Shown here piece by piece: positions 41,644-49,626 of a DNA stretch of 64,000 nucleotides; the stretch's first letter is position 1, and every line of letters begins with the position of its first letter. The notes under the pieces were generated by a model. It made no database searches. It saw only the letters and a program-made list of their open reading frames with translations, and was not told the origin of the DNA. The position numbers and the translations under genes are program-made. Origin of the DNA: an uncultured Actinomycetes bacterium (GTDB taxonomy: Bacteria > Actinomycetota > CADDZG01 > WHSQ01); the NCBI GenBank assembly GCA_937863385.1, contig CALMBW010000009.1, positions 18,592-82,591 of the forward strand, in the 5' to 3' direction.

Positions 41644-43098
41644 CTACGCGCGTGACTCGGTGGACGATACGCCGTCAGACCCACCCTCGGGGTCGTGGTC
41701 GGGGTCGTGGTCGTGGTCGTGGAAAGGCTCCACCAGAAGCACGAGTCCCTCGGTGGCTTTGATCTCGACCTTGTCCCCGGCTGCGATGCCCATCTCCATG
41801 GTGCGCGCCTTCCACAGCACACCACGCGACAGCACCATGCCCTCGGGGGCCACATCGGTCTTGGCGATCCCGACCTGACCGACGATCCCTTCTTGTCCGG
41901 TGATGGGACGGCGCAGGCGGACCCGCAGGGCCGCCGTCATCACCGAGACGAAGAACACGAGCGAGAAGATGACCGCAGTGACGATCGCCCACGCACTAAC
42001 TGTGACGTCGCCGGTCGCTCCCGAGAACAAGAGCATCCCGCCCGCGATCAATCCCGCCGTCCCCGCGATGGTCCACACCCCGAACCCCGCGATCTGCAGG
42101 TCGACGACGAATGCGACCACCGCCAACACCACTAGCAGCACACCGGTCCAGTTGGTGGGAAGCACGCTCAACCCGTAGAAGCCGAGCAGCAGGCAGATCA
42201 ATCCGACGATCCCGGCAAGTCCGATACCCGGGTTGTAGAGCTCGAAGATGATGCCGAACATCCCGGCAAGAAGGAGCAGGTAGGCGATCTCGGGCCCGGT
42301 CACCGCGTGCAAGATCCGTTGAAGCACGTTCATGTCCTGGAACCGCAGGGTCACCGACGGCTGGCCGGTGGCTTCATCCCACGTTTCCAGCGTCACGTCG
42401 GTGCCGCCTGCATCCACCGTCTGTCCGTCCAGTTGTGACAGCAGATCGCCTAACCCGTTGGCGATCCCGTTGATGACGTCGATCTCGACAGCCTCGGAGG
42501 ACGTGATCGACGCCCCGTCGCGGACCGCCTCTTCGGCCCACTCCTCGTTCCGCCCCGAAGCCTGAGCCAGAGAACGGATGTAGGCCGCCGCATCGTTGGT
42601 GACCTTCTCGGAGAGGTCCGAACCCGACAGGTCTATCGGGGTCGCAGCTCCGAGCTCGGTTGCCTCGGCCATGTAGGCGAGGTCCGCGGCGTAGGTGATG
42701 AAGGTCCCTGCAGACGCGGCGCGGGCACCGCGCGGAGCGACCCACACGATGACCGGAACCTTGGAATCGAGCATGCGCGAGATGATGTCGCGCATCGACA
42801 CGTCAAGGCCCCCCGGTGTGTCGATCTGGAGAACGACACCGGTGACGTCAGAGTCTTGGGCAGAGTCCAACTTCGCCCGCAGGTAGTCGGCGGTCACCTG
42901 GTCGATCAAACCGTCCACGCGCACTATCTCCAGGACGGGAAGCGCTGCCTGCGCCTTGGCCCGGCCCCCCTGACCACCCAGCAGCCCGATACCGATCAGC
43001 CCCAGAAACGTCCACGCCACCAACCTCCTCGCGCGGCCACCCCGAACTCGGAGTTCTCCACGAGCGCAGCCGTTAAGGGAAGGTGATTTCGGACCCAT
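41644..43098 (-). CDS. NfeD-family membrane serine protease
   Basis: About 484 aa from the ATG at 43098. It has an N-terminal anchor (LVAWTFLGLIGIGLLGG), a ClpP-class serine protease domain (DGLIDQVTADYLRAKLDSA; nucleophile in GARAASAGTFI; Lys in the helix DLSEKVTNDAAAYIRSLA), then five to six membrane segments (IVGLICLLLGFYGL ...) and a C-terminal OB-fold (ITGQEGIVGQVGIAKTDVAP ... AAGDKVEIKATEGLVLLVEP). This full-length form cleaves slipin-type partners at the membrane. The tail is an unusual His/Asp run, DHDHDPDHDPEGG, possibly metal-binding. An alternative start codon exists because GGAGG is very close to this ATG. Confidence 0.85.
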   Translation of the reverse strand: MGPKSPSLNGCARGELRVRGGRARRLVAWTFLGLIGIGLLGGQGGRAKAQAALPVLEIVRVDGLIDQVTADYLRAKLDSAQDSDVTGVVLQIDTPGGLDVSMRDIISRMLDSKVPVIVWVAPRGARAASAGTFITYAADLAYMAEATELGAATPIDLSGSDLSEKVTNDAAAYIRSLAQASGRNEEWAEEAVRDGASITSSEAVEIDVINGIANGLGDLLSQLDGQTVDAGGTDVTLETWDEATGQPSVTLRFQDMNVLQRILHAVTGPEIAYLLLLAGMFGIIFELYNPGIGLAGIVGLICLLLGFYGLSVLPTNWTGVLLVVLAVVAFVVDLQIAGFGVWTIAGTAGLIAGGMLLFSGATGDVTVSAWAIVTAVIFSLVFFVSVMTAALRVRLRRPITGQEGIVGQVGIAKTDVAPEGMVLSRGVLWKARTMEMGIAAGDKVEIKATEGLVLLVEPFHDHDHDPDHDPEGGSDGVSSTESRA

Positions 43099-43236
43099 AC
43101 CTCCAATGGTCGCATCCCACAGACCCGGCGCAGTCACGCCCGGAAGGGCGCACCCACGATGATCGACTCTCGGCGAGAAGAAGCGTGGTGGTTCTCGACT
43201 TCTTCGCCACGAGTTGAGGTGGGTTAGAAAGGCCGG

Positions 43237-44220
43237 GTGCACCTAGACGAGTTCCTCGCTCCCAAGATCCTCATCGTGTCCGGTAAGGGCGGTGTAGGTA
43301 AGACCACGGTCGCTGCCGCCCTAGCGGTCGTAGCCGCTCGCCACGGACATCGCGTGTGCATCGCCGAGGTCGATCGCAAGGGCACCATGCCCAAGCTCTT
43401 CGGAGCAACCGACATCGATTACAAACCACGAGAGATGTCGCCGGGCATCTACGGGATGAGCATCGTGCCCGACGAAGCCCTCGCGGAGTACCTCGACGTG
43501 CAGTACCACATGAAGCGGGTCTCGCGGGTGTTCACCTCGTCGCACTTCGTCGACTACATCACTGCGACCGCTCCCGGCCTGAAAGACATCCTGGTGCTCG
43601 GCAAGATCTGGTACTTGGAGCAAGGCAGGACCGGCCCGCAGTTCGACACGATCATCCTGGATGCCCCTGCGGCCGGGCACATGCTGACGTTCCTGTCCGC
43701 ACCGATGGGACTCTCCGACGCGGTTCGCGCTGGTCCCCTTCACCGTCAAGCGGACTGGCTGGTTCAGATGCTGCGAGATCCGCGGCGCGCCCGCGTGCAC
43801 CTCGTGACGCTGGCCGAGGAGATGCCCATCAGCGAGACACTCGAGACGATGGAAGTGCTACACAACAGGATCCAGATCGATACCGGCCCGGTATTCGCCA
43901 ACGCCGTTTACCCGGCACACCTGACGACGGCCGACGTAAAGAGGATGGACGAGATCCTCGATGATGGCGCGCTTGACGAGCTGACCACCGCGGCCGAAGC
44001 CGTTGGGCTCAGGCTCGAGGACGAAGACCTTCAGGCTCTAGCCGGGTATGCGCGCTTCATCACAGCGAGACGCGCGATCCAGGTCAAGCACCTGCGCAAG
44101 CTGAAGCAGGGCACGCAAGATCCCATCGTCGAGCTGCCGTTCTTGTTCACCGCCGGGCTCGCCCTGCCGGGTGTGGAAGAGATCGCCGATTCGATCGAGG
44201 AAGGGGTGGCCAAGCTTTGA
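43237..44220 (+). CDS. Get3/ArsA-like ATPase, first of a pair
   Basis: A 327-aa cytoplasmic P-loop ATPase of the ArsA/Get3/TRC40 family, starting at the GTG at 43237. Motifs are the deviant Walker A GKGGVGKTT, DRKG in place of the switch, and DAPAAGHMLTFL (the A-loop region). It lacks a second ATPase domain, so it works as a dimer. Together with the next gene it matches the actinobacterial pair next to WhiB (the mycobacterial Rv3679/Rv3680 arrangement, as I recall). These likely form a complex; reported roles relate to metabolism and membrane-protein handling rather than arsenite export. No ArsB is present. Confidence 0.85.
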   Translation: MHLDEFLAPKILIVSGKGGVGKTTVAAALAVVAARHGHRVCIAEVDRKGTMPKLFGATDIDYKPREMSPGIYGMSIVPDEALAEYLDVQYHMKRVSRVFTSSHFVDYITATAPGLKDILVLGKIWYLEQGRTGPQFDTIILDAPAAGHMLTFLSAPMGLSDAVRAGPLHRQADWLVQMLRDPRRARVHLVTLAEEMPISETLETMEVLHNRIQIDTGPVFANAVYPAHLTTADVKRMDEILDDGALDELTTAAEAVGLRLEDEDLQALAGYARFITARRAIQVKHLRKLKQGTQDPIVELPFLFTAGLALPGVEEIADSIEEGVAKL

Positions 44221-44284
44221 AGCCAGCCACACTTGCCCGCACCAGCTCGTGCTGCCGACCCGCGCCACCCCGCGGGGGGTCGTC

Positions 44285-45412
44285 ATGAATCCGATAGGAG
44301 AGATCCTCAGCAGCAAAGAGATCATCGTCTGCGCAGGATCGGGAGGTGTCGGCAAGACAACGACCTCGGCGGCGATCGCGTTACGCGCCGCCATGGAAGG
44401 AAAGAAAGCTGCGGTTCTGACGATCGACCCGGCCAAACGGCTTGCTTCTTCGCTTGGGCTGAAGGAACTCAGCAACGAGCCCCGCAAGGTCAGTGTTCGT
44501 AAGTTCACAGCGGCCGGGATCGAACCTAAGGGCGAGTTGTGGGCGATGATGCTCGACACGAAATCCACCTTCGACTCCATCGTCGAGCGGTACGCATCGA
44601 CCGAAGAACAGGTCGAGAAGATCCTCAACAACCGCTTCTACCGAAACATCTCCGGGACGCTCTCGGGCACCCAGGAATACATGGCGATGGAGAAGCTCTA
44701 CGAGCTCTACGCCGACGGTGACTACGACCTGATCGTCATCGACACACCACCAACACGGAACGCGCTGGACTTCCTCGATGCTCCGAATCGCATGACGGAC
44801 TTCCTTGACTCCAAAGTGTTGAAGTGGTTCTTGATCCCCTACATGAAAGCCGGTGGCGGACTCTTCAAGGTCGCGAACGTTGCGGCCTCGACGTTCCTGC
44901 GACTGGTCAAGAAGATCGTGGGGGCCGAGGTCCTAGACGACACCGCCGAGTTCTTCGCCAACCTGGAGGGCATGTACGACGGCTTCAAGCAGCGTGCACG
45001 GGATGTGGCCCACCTCTTGCAGAGCGATGCCACCACCTTCATAGTCGTCACCTCGCCGGCTGAAGAGTCCGTCGATGAAGCAACCTTCTTCGCGACACGG
45101 TTGAACGGATCGGGGCTCCATTTCGGAGCCTTGGTGGTCAACCGGGTCCATCCCCGGTGGGGGGACGAGATCGAGGTCCGGGACCGGCAGCTTGCCCGCC
45201 TGCAACAAAGCGATGGGGACGGGCCTCTGCTGGCGAAGCTGATCTTCAACGAGCGTGCGTTCCGTAAGGTGACGACGCTGGAGGATCGCAACCTCAACTC
45301 ACTAGCGCGCAAGGTTCCCAGACACCGCTGGGTCCGGGTTCCCTACCTGGAGCAGGAAGCGGTCGACCTCTCGGGCTTGGTGCTGATCGGCGACCAACTG
45401 ATCGCCGGCTGA
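44285..45412 (+). CDS. Get3/ArsA-like ATPase, second of a pair
   Basis: A 375-aa P-loop ATPase of the same family, from the ATG at 44285 (GGGGGG precedes it; the ATG at 44171 lies inside the first ATPase gene). Motifs: SGGVGKTTTSAAIAL (deviant Walker A, with K for nucleotide binding), TIDPAKRLASSLG (switch I), DTPPTRNALDFLDAP (switch II) and VVNRVHP. Its order beside the first ATPase, 64 bp downstream, suggests co-transcription and heterodimer formation. A large hairpin follows the stop codon. Its exact substrate is unknown. Confidence 0.85.
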   Translation: MNPIGEILSSKEIIVCAGSGGVGKTTTSAAIALRAAMEGKKAAVLTIDPAKRLASSLGLKELSNEPRKVSVRKFTAAGIEPKGELWAMMLDTKSTFDSIVERYASTEEQVEKILNNRFYRNISGTLSGTQEYMAMEKLYELYADGDYDLIVIDTPPTRNALDFLDAPNRMTDFLDSKVLKWFLIPYMKAGGGLFKVANVAASTFLRLVKKIVGAEVLDDTAEFFANLEGMYDGFKQRARDVAHLLQSDATTFIVVTSPAEESVDEATFFATRLNGSGLHFGALVVNRVHPRWGDEIEVRDRQLARLQQSDGDGPLLAKLIFNERAFRKVTTLEDRNLNSLARKVPRHRWVRVPYLEQEAVDLSGLVLIGDQLIAG

Positions 45413-45414
45413 CC

Positions 45415-45463
45415 GTTCTGTTAACGATTCCCGCCAACCGTTGGCGGAATCTGTTAACAGAAC
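45415..45463. terminator. Long 22-bp hairpin after the ATPase genes
   Basis: The arms GTTCTGTTAAC / GTTAACAGAAC pair over 11 bp, then GATT / AATC pair, then CCGCCAA / TTGGCGG pair over 7 bp around the loop CCG, with two single-base bulges. It lies 3 bp after the stop codon at 45412 and 24 bp before the -10 of sdhC. No T-run follows. It could be a terminator or a protein-binding palindrome. Confidence 0.6.
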
Positions 45464-45486
45464 GCCGGGGGGTGGGGCGGGGCGGG

Positions 45487-45492
45487 TAGTAT
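45487..45492 (+). promoter_or_regulatory. Candidate -10 element of a leaderless promoter
   Basis: TAGTAT lies 6 nt before the GTG at 45499. There is no Shine-Dalgarno sequence, only a GC-rich run upstream. Confidence 0.45.
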
Positions 45493-45498
45493 CGCTGC

Positions 45499-45981
45499 GT
45501 GATCGGCGCCAAACTCATCGAAGGCTTGGTCTTCACCCTCACCGTCGGTGCGGGTCTGTTCGCTCTTTACGTCCTGATCGGTCTCTTCCGGCTGCGCAAG
45601 GACCAGAAGGGTCCCATCTACAAAGGTGGCGTTGGACAGTGGACGTGGGCGGCGCACCGCATCACCGGCGTGGGCATCCTGGCCTTTCTGTTCGGCCACA
45701 TCGTCGACACCTTCGCCGTGGGTTTCGGACCCGAGCTCTACAACGAGACCGTCGAGCTCTACAAGCAGTGGTGGTTCGCGCCCGGCGAGGTCCTGCTGAT
45801 CGGGGCGACCATCTACCACGCGTTCAACGGCGTTCGCATCATCCTGTTCGACTTCTGGCCAGCGATGGCCTTGAAGCAGAAGACTTTCGCTTACGTCCAG
45901 ATCGTCCTGACCGTCGTGGCGTTCGTGCCCGTAGCCGTCATCATGCTCGGCAACGCCTGGGAACACTCACCGTTCTCCTGA
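45499..45981 (+). CDS. sdhC: Succinate dehydrogenase cytochrome b subunit
   Basis: A 160-aa membrane protein with three to four hydrophobic segments. It carries the SdhC-type features: W..AHRITGVGILAFLFGHIVDTF (His-Arg pair with the heme-side GH) and YHAFNGVRIILFDF (the second conserved block with His). It would anchor SDH and bind heme b and quinone. The rest of the complex is absent: no sdhD, sdhA or sdhB follows. Instead the next gene, 1 bp after its stop, encodes an unrelated PPOX-like protein. Thus either the other subunits are elsewhere, or this is a free-standing cytochrome. Start at GTG 45499 is supported by TAGTAT 6 nt upstream. Confidence 0.75.
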   Translation: MIGAKLIEGLVFTLTVGAGLFALYVLIGLFRLRKDQKGPIYKGGVGQWTWAAHRITGVGILAFLFGHIVDTFAVGFGPELYNETVELYKQWWFAPGEVLLIGATIYHAFNGVRIILFDFWPAMALKQKTFAYVQIVLTVVAFVPVAVIMLGNAWEHSPFS

Positions 45982-45982
45982 T

Positions 45983-46852
45983 ATGGCGCTAGCTCCCTCG
46001 GCGGTCAAGCTGAACGTCATCCTCGATGCCATCGGGTCCGAGATGTCGCGGCGCGGGGCCACCGTTGCAGATCCGAGCACGGCCCCCGCTCGACTCGATG
46101 TTCGCCGAGAAGAAGAGGTCAGACGCCTCATCCAGGTTTACTGGACGCCCTTCCAAGCGACCATCCCCGGGATCTCGGTGGGGCTTCACCTCGATATCGA
46201 TAAGCCCACCAAGCATTGGGTCGAGGCCTACATCTCGCCGACGTCGGACTCGTGGATCTTCTGTTTCCACGAGCGCCCCGTCGATGGTGAATACCAACTC
46301 GCTTACTACCGCCAGCAGAGTGATCCGCTGGTCGCGGTCGAAGAATTCTTCGACCTTGCCGGTTGGTACGCGTTGACCCCATGCGATCTGACATGGGCCG
46401 ACGTCAAGGCGAGTATCAACGACGATCTGGGATGGAGCGAGGAGGACCGCGGCGCGATCACCGGCGGCGAGATGGACAAGGCGATCCAGGAATCGCTTAA
46501 GAAATCAACGATCGTCTGGTTGCGATGGAAGGACTCGAGCGGAACCGAACGAACGATGCCCGTGTGGTTCATCCTTCAGGACTCGAAGATGTACTTCGTT
46601 TCGGGGGAGCGCCAGCAGACGGTTCCGGGGATCCGCGATATCCGTAAGGCTCATGTCGTGCTCCGCTGGAAGGGCCGAGGCAACGCACGAGTGGCCGATC
46701 TACCTGTCAGCGTGAAGGTGCTGGATCATGGTCCCGAATGGGACGCTGCAGCCGAGAAGCTTGCCGAGAAGCGGCTGAACACTCCCGGTGCGCCCGAAGA
46801 TCTTGCAAGTCGCTGGCGTGATGACTGCGACATCGTCCAGCTAACTTTCTAA
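45983..46852 (+). CDS. Protein with PPOX-like (FMN/F420-type split-barrel) C-terminal half
   Basis: A 289-aa cytoplasmic protein whose ATG lies one base after the sdhC stop codon, so it is co-translated or closely coupled. Residues about 1-145 are of unknown family (IPGISVGLHLDIDKPTKHWVEAYISP, YRQQSDPLVAVEEFFDLAGWYAL). Residues about 165-285 resemble a pyridoxamine-phosphate-oxidase-like split barrel (TIVWLRWKDSSGTERTMPVWFILQDSKMYFV ... HVVLRWKGRGNARVADLPV). Such domains bind FMN, F420 or heme, but no cofactor signature is decisive. Its contribution to the sdhC unit is unknown. Confidence 0.6.
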   Translation: MALAPSAVKLNVILDAIGSEMSRRGATVADPSTAPARLDVRREEEVRRLIQVYWTPFQATIPGISVGLHLDIDKPTKHWVEAYISPTSDSWIFCFHERPVDGEYQLAYYRQQSDPLVAVEEFFDLAGWYALTPCDLTWADVKASINDDLGWSEEDRGAITGGEMDKAIQESLKKSTIVWLRWKDSSGTERTMPVWFILQDSKMYFVSGERQQTVPGIRDIRKAHVVLRWKGRGNARVADLPVSVKVLDHGPEWDAAAEKLAEKRLNTPGAPEDLASRWRDDCDIVQLTF

Positions 46853-46865
46853 GTCTTCTGCCCCA

Positions 46866-47135
46866 CTAACCACCGAAGATCAAACGCCAGTCGCCGCCGG
46901 GTGCCTTGCGACGGTAACGACGCCGCTCACGTTCGGTCATGCCACCCCAGATACCATGATCGATGGGAGCGTCCATCGCGTAAGCCAAGCACTCCCTGCG
47001 CACCGGACACTGCTTGCAGATCAACTTCGCCTGCTTGTGTTCGAGCGCACCAACCGCGAACCACAGATCGGGGTCCGTGCTGGAGCACAGACCGTCCGCC
47101 CGCCAGTCTTGATCCGGAACCATCACCATGCTCAT
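46866..47135 (-). CDS. WhiB-family iron-sulfur transcriptional regulator
   Basis: An 89-aa actinobacterial Wbl protein starting at the ATG at 47135 (a longer reading starts at 47237). Four cysteines for the [4Fe-4S] cluster are C17 (DGLCSS), C40, C43 and C49 (LICKQCPVRREC), followed by the turn GIWGGMTERER and the basic tail RRRYRRKAPGG. Wbl proteins sense redox/NO and act with the sigma factor; the nearby pair of Get3-like ATPases matches the neighbourhood of mycobacterial whiB4 and streptomycete wblA, as I remember it. The target genes cannot be told. Confidence 0.9.
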   Translation of the reverse strand: MSMVMVPDQDWRADGLCSSTDPDLWFAVGALEHKQAKLICKQCPVRRECLAYAMDAPIDHGIWGGMTERERRRYRRKAPGGDWRLIFGG

Positions 47136-47495
47136 CCAAGCGCCTTCCCTCGAACCTTCCTTGAGGGACGTTAGAGGGGCGATGTGCGCTTGCCGATAGT
47201 GCGATGGGGGGGTTTCTAGGTCGTCCGACTGAGTCATCCCGTAGATGGTCTTAATGCCCTAGTGCGAACGTCGTACCAACGCATACGTAGAAGAGCCCAG
47301 GGCAAATCGCCCACCTGAGGCGAAGCTTCGCAGACCAACCCACCCCGGCAGCAGCCAAAGCAAGGCCGGCGCCCGGCCTGACTACCCCCAACTGGCTTGG
47401 ATCCCTCCCGCGCTCGAGGCCATGCAGGGAGCCGCAGAGTACCGTCGAACCCCTATGGGAAGGCCCGAGCACGGATCGGGGCCGGGAGGACGTAC
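47136..47495. other. Divergent regulatory region of 360 bp
   Basis: It lies between the whiB start and the CopC-type gene. No convincing gene is seen. It holds a 12-bp palindrome GCGAAGCTTCGC (47320-47331) and a 7-bp hairpin AGGCCGG-CGC-CCGGCCT (47363-47379). Either could be an operator for one of the two divergent genes. Confidence 0.5.
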
Positions 47496-48344
47496 ATGCG
47501 CCGAACGACGATGGCTCTGATGGCGAGCGCTTGGCTCGTCTTGTTCGTTCTGCCCGGGGTTGCCCAAGCCGCTCCCTCGGTGGTTGCCTCGGACCCCGAG
47601 CGAGACTCCCAGATGCACAAAGCACCTGCGGAGGTCTCCATCACCTTCGACATGCCTCTCGATGCCAACGCTTCGAAGCTTAGCGTCTTCGATGAGTGCG
47701 GGGGCCGGGTGGATGGCGGCGATCTCGAGGTGTTCGGCAACAAGATGACGGTTTCGATCGCAAAGACGCCTTCCGGTATCTACGAGATGCGCTATGTCGC
47801 CGCACCCCCGGCAGGGGCGACGGGAACAAGCTCGGGCCTCATCCCCTTTACGGTTCACGGCGGCACGGCCTGCGGTTCGGAGGCCGGGTCCCACGGCGGT
47901 CATGGTGGAAAAGGTGGGGGCGATGGCAGCGATGGCGGAAACGGCGGCACTGGCGGCAACGGCGGCACTGGCGGCCATGGGAACCACGAGCCCGGTGGCA
48001 CCACCAGCTCGAACCAGTCAGAGCACAGCGGACACAGCTCGGGCGCCGGCTCGGGCGGCGGCTCGACCACCAGCAACAGCACGCACAGCAGTCACTCGGG
48101 CCCTTCGACAACCGCCGCCGCGGGCCAGCCCTCCGGGCACGGTTCGGGCAACTCCGGACAGGGACACAAGAGCAAGGCCGATGAAAAAGGTGATGACGTC
48201 GCCGACGTGCAAGCCAGCACCACCGAAGTAGCCGGGGTCCAGGTAGTGAACATCCCGATGTCGACCGGATTGTTGGCGCTGCTCATGTGCTTGCTTCTGG
48301 GGGCCGCGGGCGGATACCTCGTGCGCAACGGGATCCGGCTTTAA
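47496..48344 (+). CDS. CopC-domain protein with Gly/His-rich linker and C-terminal anchor
   Basis: A 282-aa protein from the ATG at 47496, behind GGGAGGACGTAC. The signal peptide ends at residue 25 (LVLFVLPGVAQA). Residues 27-120 are a CopC-like domain (SVVASDPERDSQMHKAPAEVSITFDMPLDANASKLSVFDECGG). Typical CopC starts with a His right after the cleavage site that binds Cu(II); this one starts APSVV, so the canonical site is incomplete. Residues 121-226 are a low-complexity linker with many Gly and His (GSHGGHGGKGGG, HGNHEPGG, HSGHSSG). A membrane segment (GLLALLMCLLLGAAGGYLV) anchors the C-terminus. A CopD gene lies 110 bp away on the other strand. Confidence 0.75.
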   Translation: MRRTTMALMASAWLVLFVLPGVAQAAPSVVASDPERDSQMHKAPAEVSITFDMPLDANASKLSVFDECGGRVDGGDLEVFGNKMTVSIAKTPSGIYEMRYVAAPPAGATGTSSGLIPFTVHGGTACGSEAGSHGGHGGKGGGDGSDGGNGGTGGNGGTGGHGNHEPGGTTSSNQSEHSGHSSGAGSGGGSTTSNSTHSSHSGPSTTAAAGQPSGHGSGNSGQGHKSKADEKGDDVADVQASTTEVAGVQVVNIPMSTGLLALLMCLLLGAAGGYLVRNGIRL

Positions 48345-48454
48345 AGCACGGCCCTCGCCCCGCCCTGACCCGCGCTCCTTGGATGCGAGATCAGCTTGAG
48401 CGGTTCACCGCTGCCGAGCCGACCCGGATCGCGGACTCGACCTGAGGGAGGGCC

Positions 48455-49483
48455 TTAAGCGGTTCGGGCCAGATTCGTTAGGACACCGGTCGACGCCATG
48501 ATCGCCAGTGCAATCACCAGTTCTGCGGCGATCGCACGCCTGAACAGCTTGCGCTCAGCCACATGCTCCGCTGCGATCGCAGCCGCATCCGCCCCGGGAC
48601 TGTTGAGCTTGAGCATGGCTTTGTTAAGACGCTGCTTGATGACGAAGTGATTCATCGCTCCTAGCACCAGGATGCCGATGAACAACAAGAGCTTTATCGA
48701 CAAGGCTTGGCCGTAAGGCGTGTCCCAAAGATCTGACAAGTCGCCGACGTGGAGCAGAGAATTGATCATCCCAGTAACGGTGACGACGCCGATCGAGATG
48801 ATGGCGACGATCGAGAAGTGCGAGATGCTCGGCGCGAGGACGCGCAGCCGATCACCCTTGTCCCGGCCCCTCCACGCCTCGGGCACCAGCACCGCCATCA
48901 GGATCACTCCCCCGAACCACACTGCCCCCGAGACCAGATGTAATCCGTCGTTGCTCAAAGCGAGCCATCTCGGGGTCGCCACGGTTGCGTGACCGGAGAA
49001 CGTGTTGGTGAGCATCAGCCCGACACTGAGTCCGATCCAACCCGCCCACCAGATCTTCGATGGACCCTGGCCCGAGCCAACACCCGCGAGCGCCCAGGTT
49101 CTGATCCGCCCCAAGAGAAGGATCGCTAGAGCGGCGAGCATCGGGAATCGCACGGCCAGGAACAGGCCGAATGTAGTGTCCAACACCGACGAGAAGCTTT
49201 CGGAGGTGACCTCCCCATCACCGATCTCGGAGATCAAAGCTGCCTGGAGCAAGATCGTGAGACCCGTGCAGATGGCCGAACCCAACAGGCAGGCTCTGAC
49301 GAGCCCTTCGAGCCTCTCCGCCACAGCCGCCCGAGAGGCTTCCCAGGCCGGCACGGTCGCCATGACCGGCCGCATAACCAATAGCAGGTAGACGGCCGCC
49401 CCAAGCAGGAATGCATGCGCCGAGTAAGCGCCGAAGCGCAGGAGCGGGTACGCGATATTCCTTAGGGCATCTTCGACTAACAC
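48455..49483 (-). CDS. CopD-family membrane protein
   Basis: A 342-aa protein with about eight membrane segments, starting at the GTG at 49483. It carries the CopD domain signature with histidines in membrane segments: FGAYSAHAFLLGA, TFSGHATV, LSNDGLHLVSGAVWFGG and SHFSIVA. CopD with CopC imports or handles copper; here the two are convergent. The gene starts 29 bp from a divergent 37-aa microprotein gene. The metal cannot be proven by sequence. Confidence 0.8.
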   Translation of the reverse strand: MLVEDALRNIAYPLLRFGAYSAHAFLLGAAVYLLLVMRPVMATVPAWEASRAAVAERLEGLVRACLLGSAICTGLTILLQAALISEIGDGEVTSESFSSVLDTTFGLFLAVRFPMLAALAILLLGRIRTWALAGVGSGQGPSKIWWAGWIGLSVGLMLTNTFSGHATVATPRWLALSNDGLHLVSGAVWFGGVILMAVLVPEAWRGRDKGDRLRVLAPSISHFSIVAIISIGVVTVTGMINSLLHVGDLSDLWDTPYGQALSIKLLLFIGILVLGAMNHFVIKQRLNKAMLKLNSPGADAAAIAAEHVAERKLFRRAIAAELVIALAIMASTGVLTNLARTA

Positions 49484-49512
49484 GCCCGCCCACCTGGGAT
49501 ACTTGAGAGGCG

Positions 49513-49626
49513 ATGACTTCTTCTCAATTGATCCTCGTCTCGGTTACCTCGGCCCTGGTGGCCGTATTCGCCATGCTGTTGGTTGCGACCTTCAAGCGAT
49601 CCCGCAAGAAGGACGACGAAGACTAG
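49513..49626 (+). CDS. 37-aa single-pass membrane microprotein
   Basis: ATG at 49513 to TAG at 49626. Translation gives MTSSQLILVSVT, a hydrophobic stretch to residue 26 (SALVAVFAMLLVATF) and a charged tail KRSRKKDDED. It is a classic single-pass layout with a positive-then-negative cytoplasmic end. A GAGAGG sequence precedes the ATG, and GATACT 9 nt upstream may be a -10. It diverges from the CopD gene and overlaps the STAS gene by 4 bp at its end. It may be a small subunit for CopD or the copper system; this is inference. Confidence 0.55.
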   Translation: MTSSQLILVSVTSALVAVFAMLLVATFKRSRKKDDED

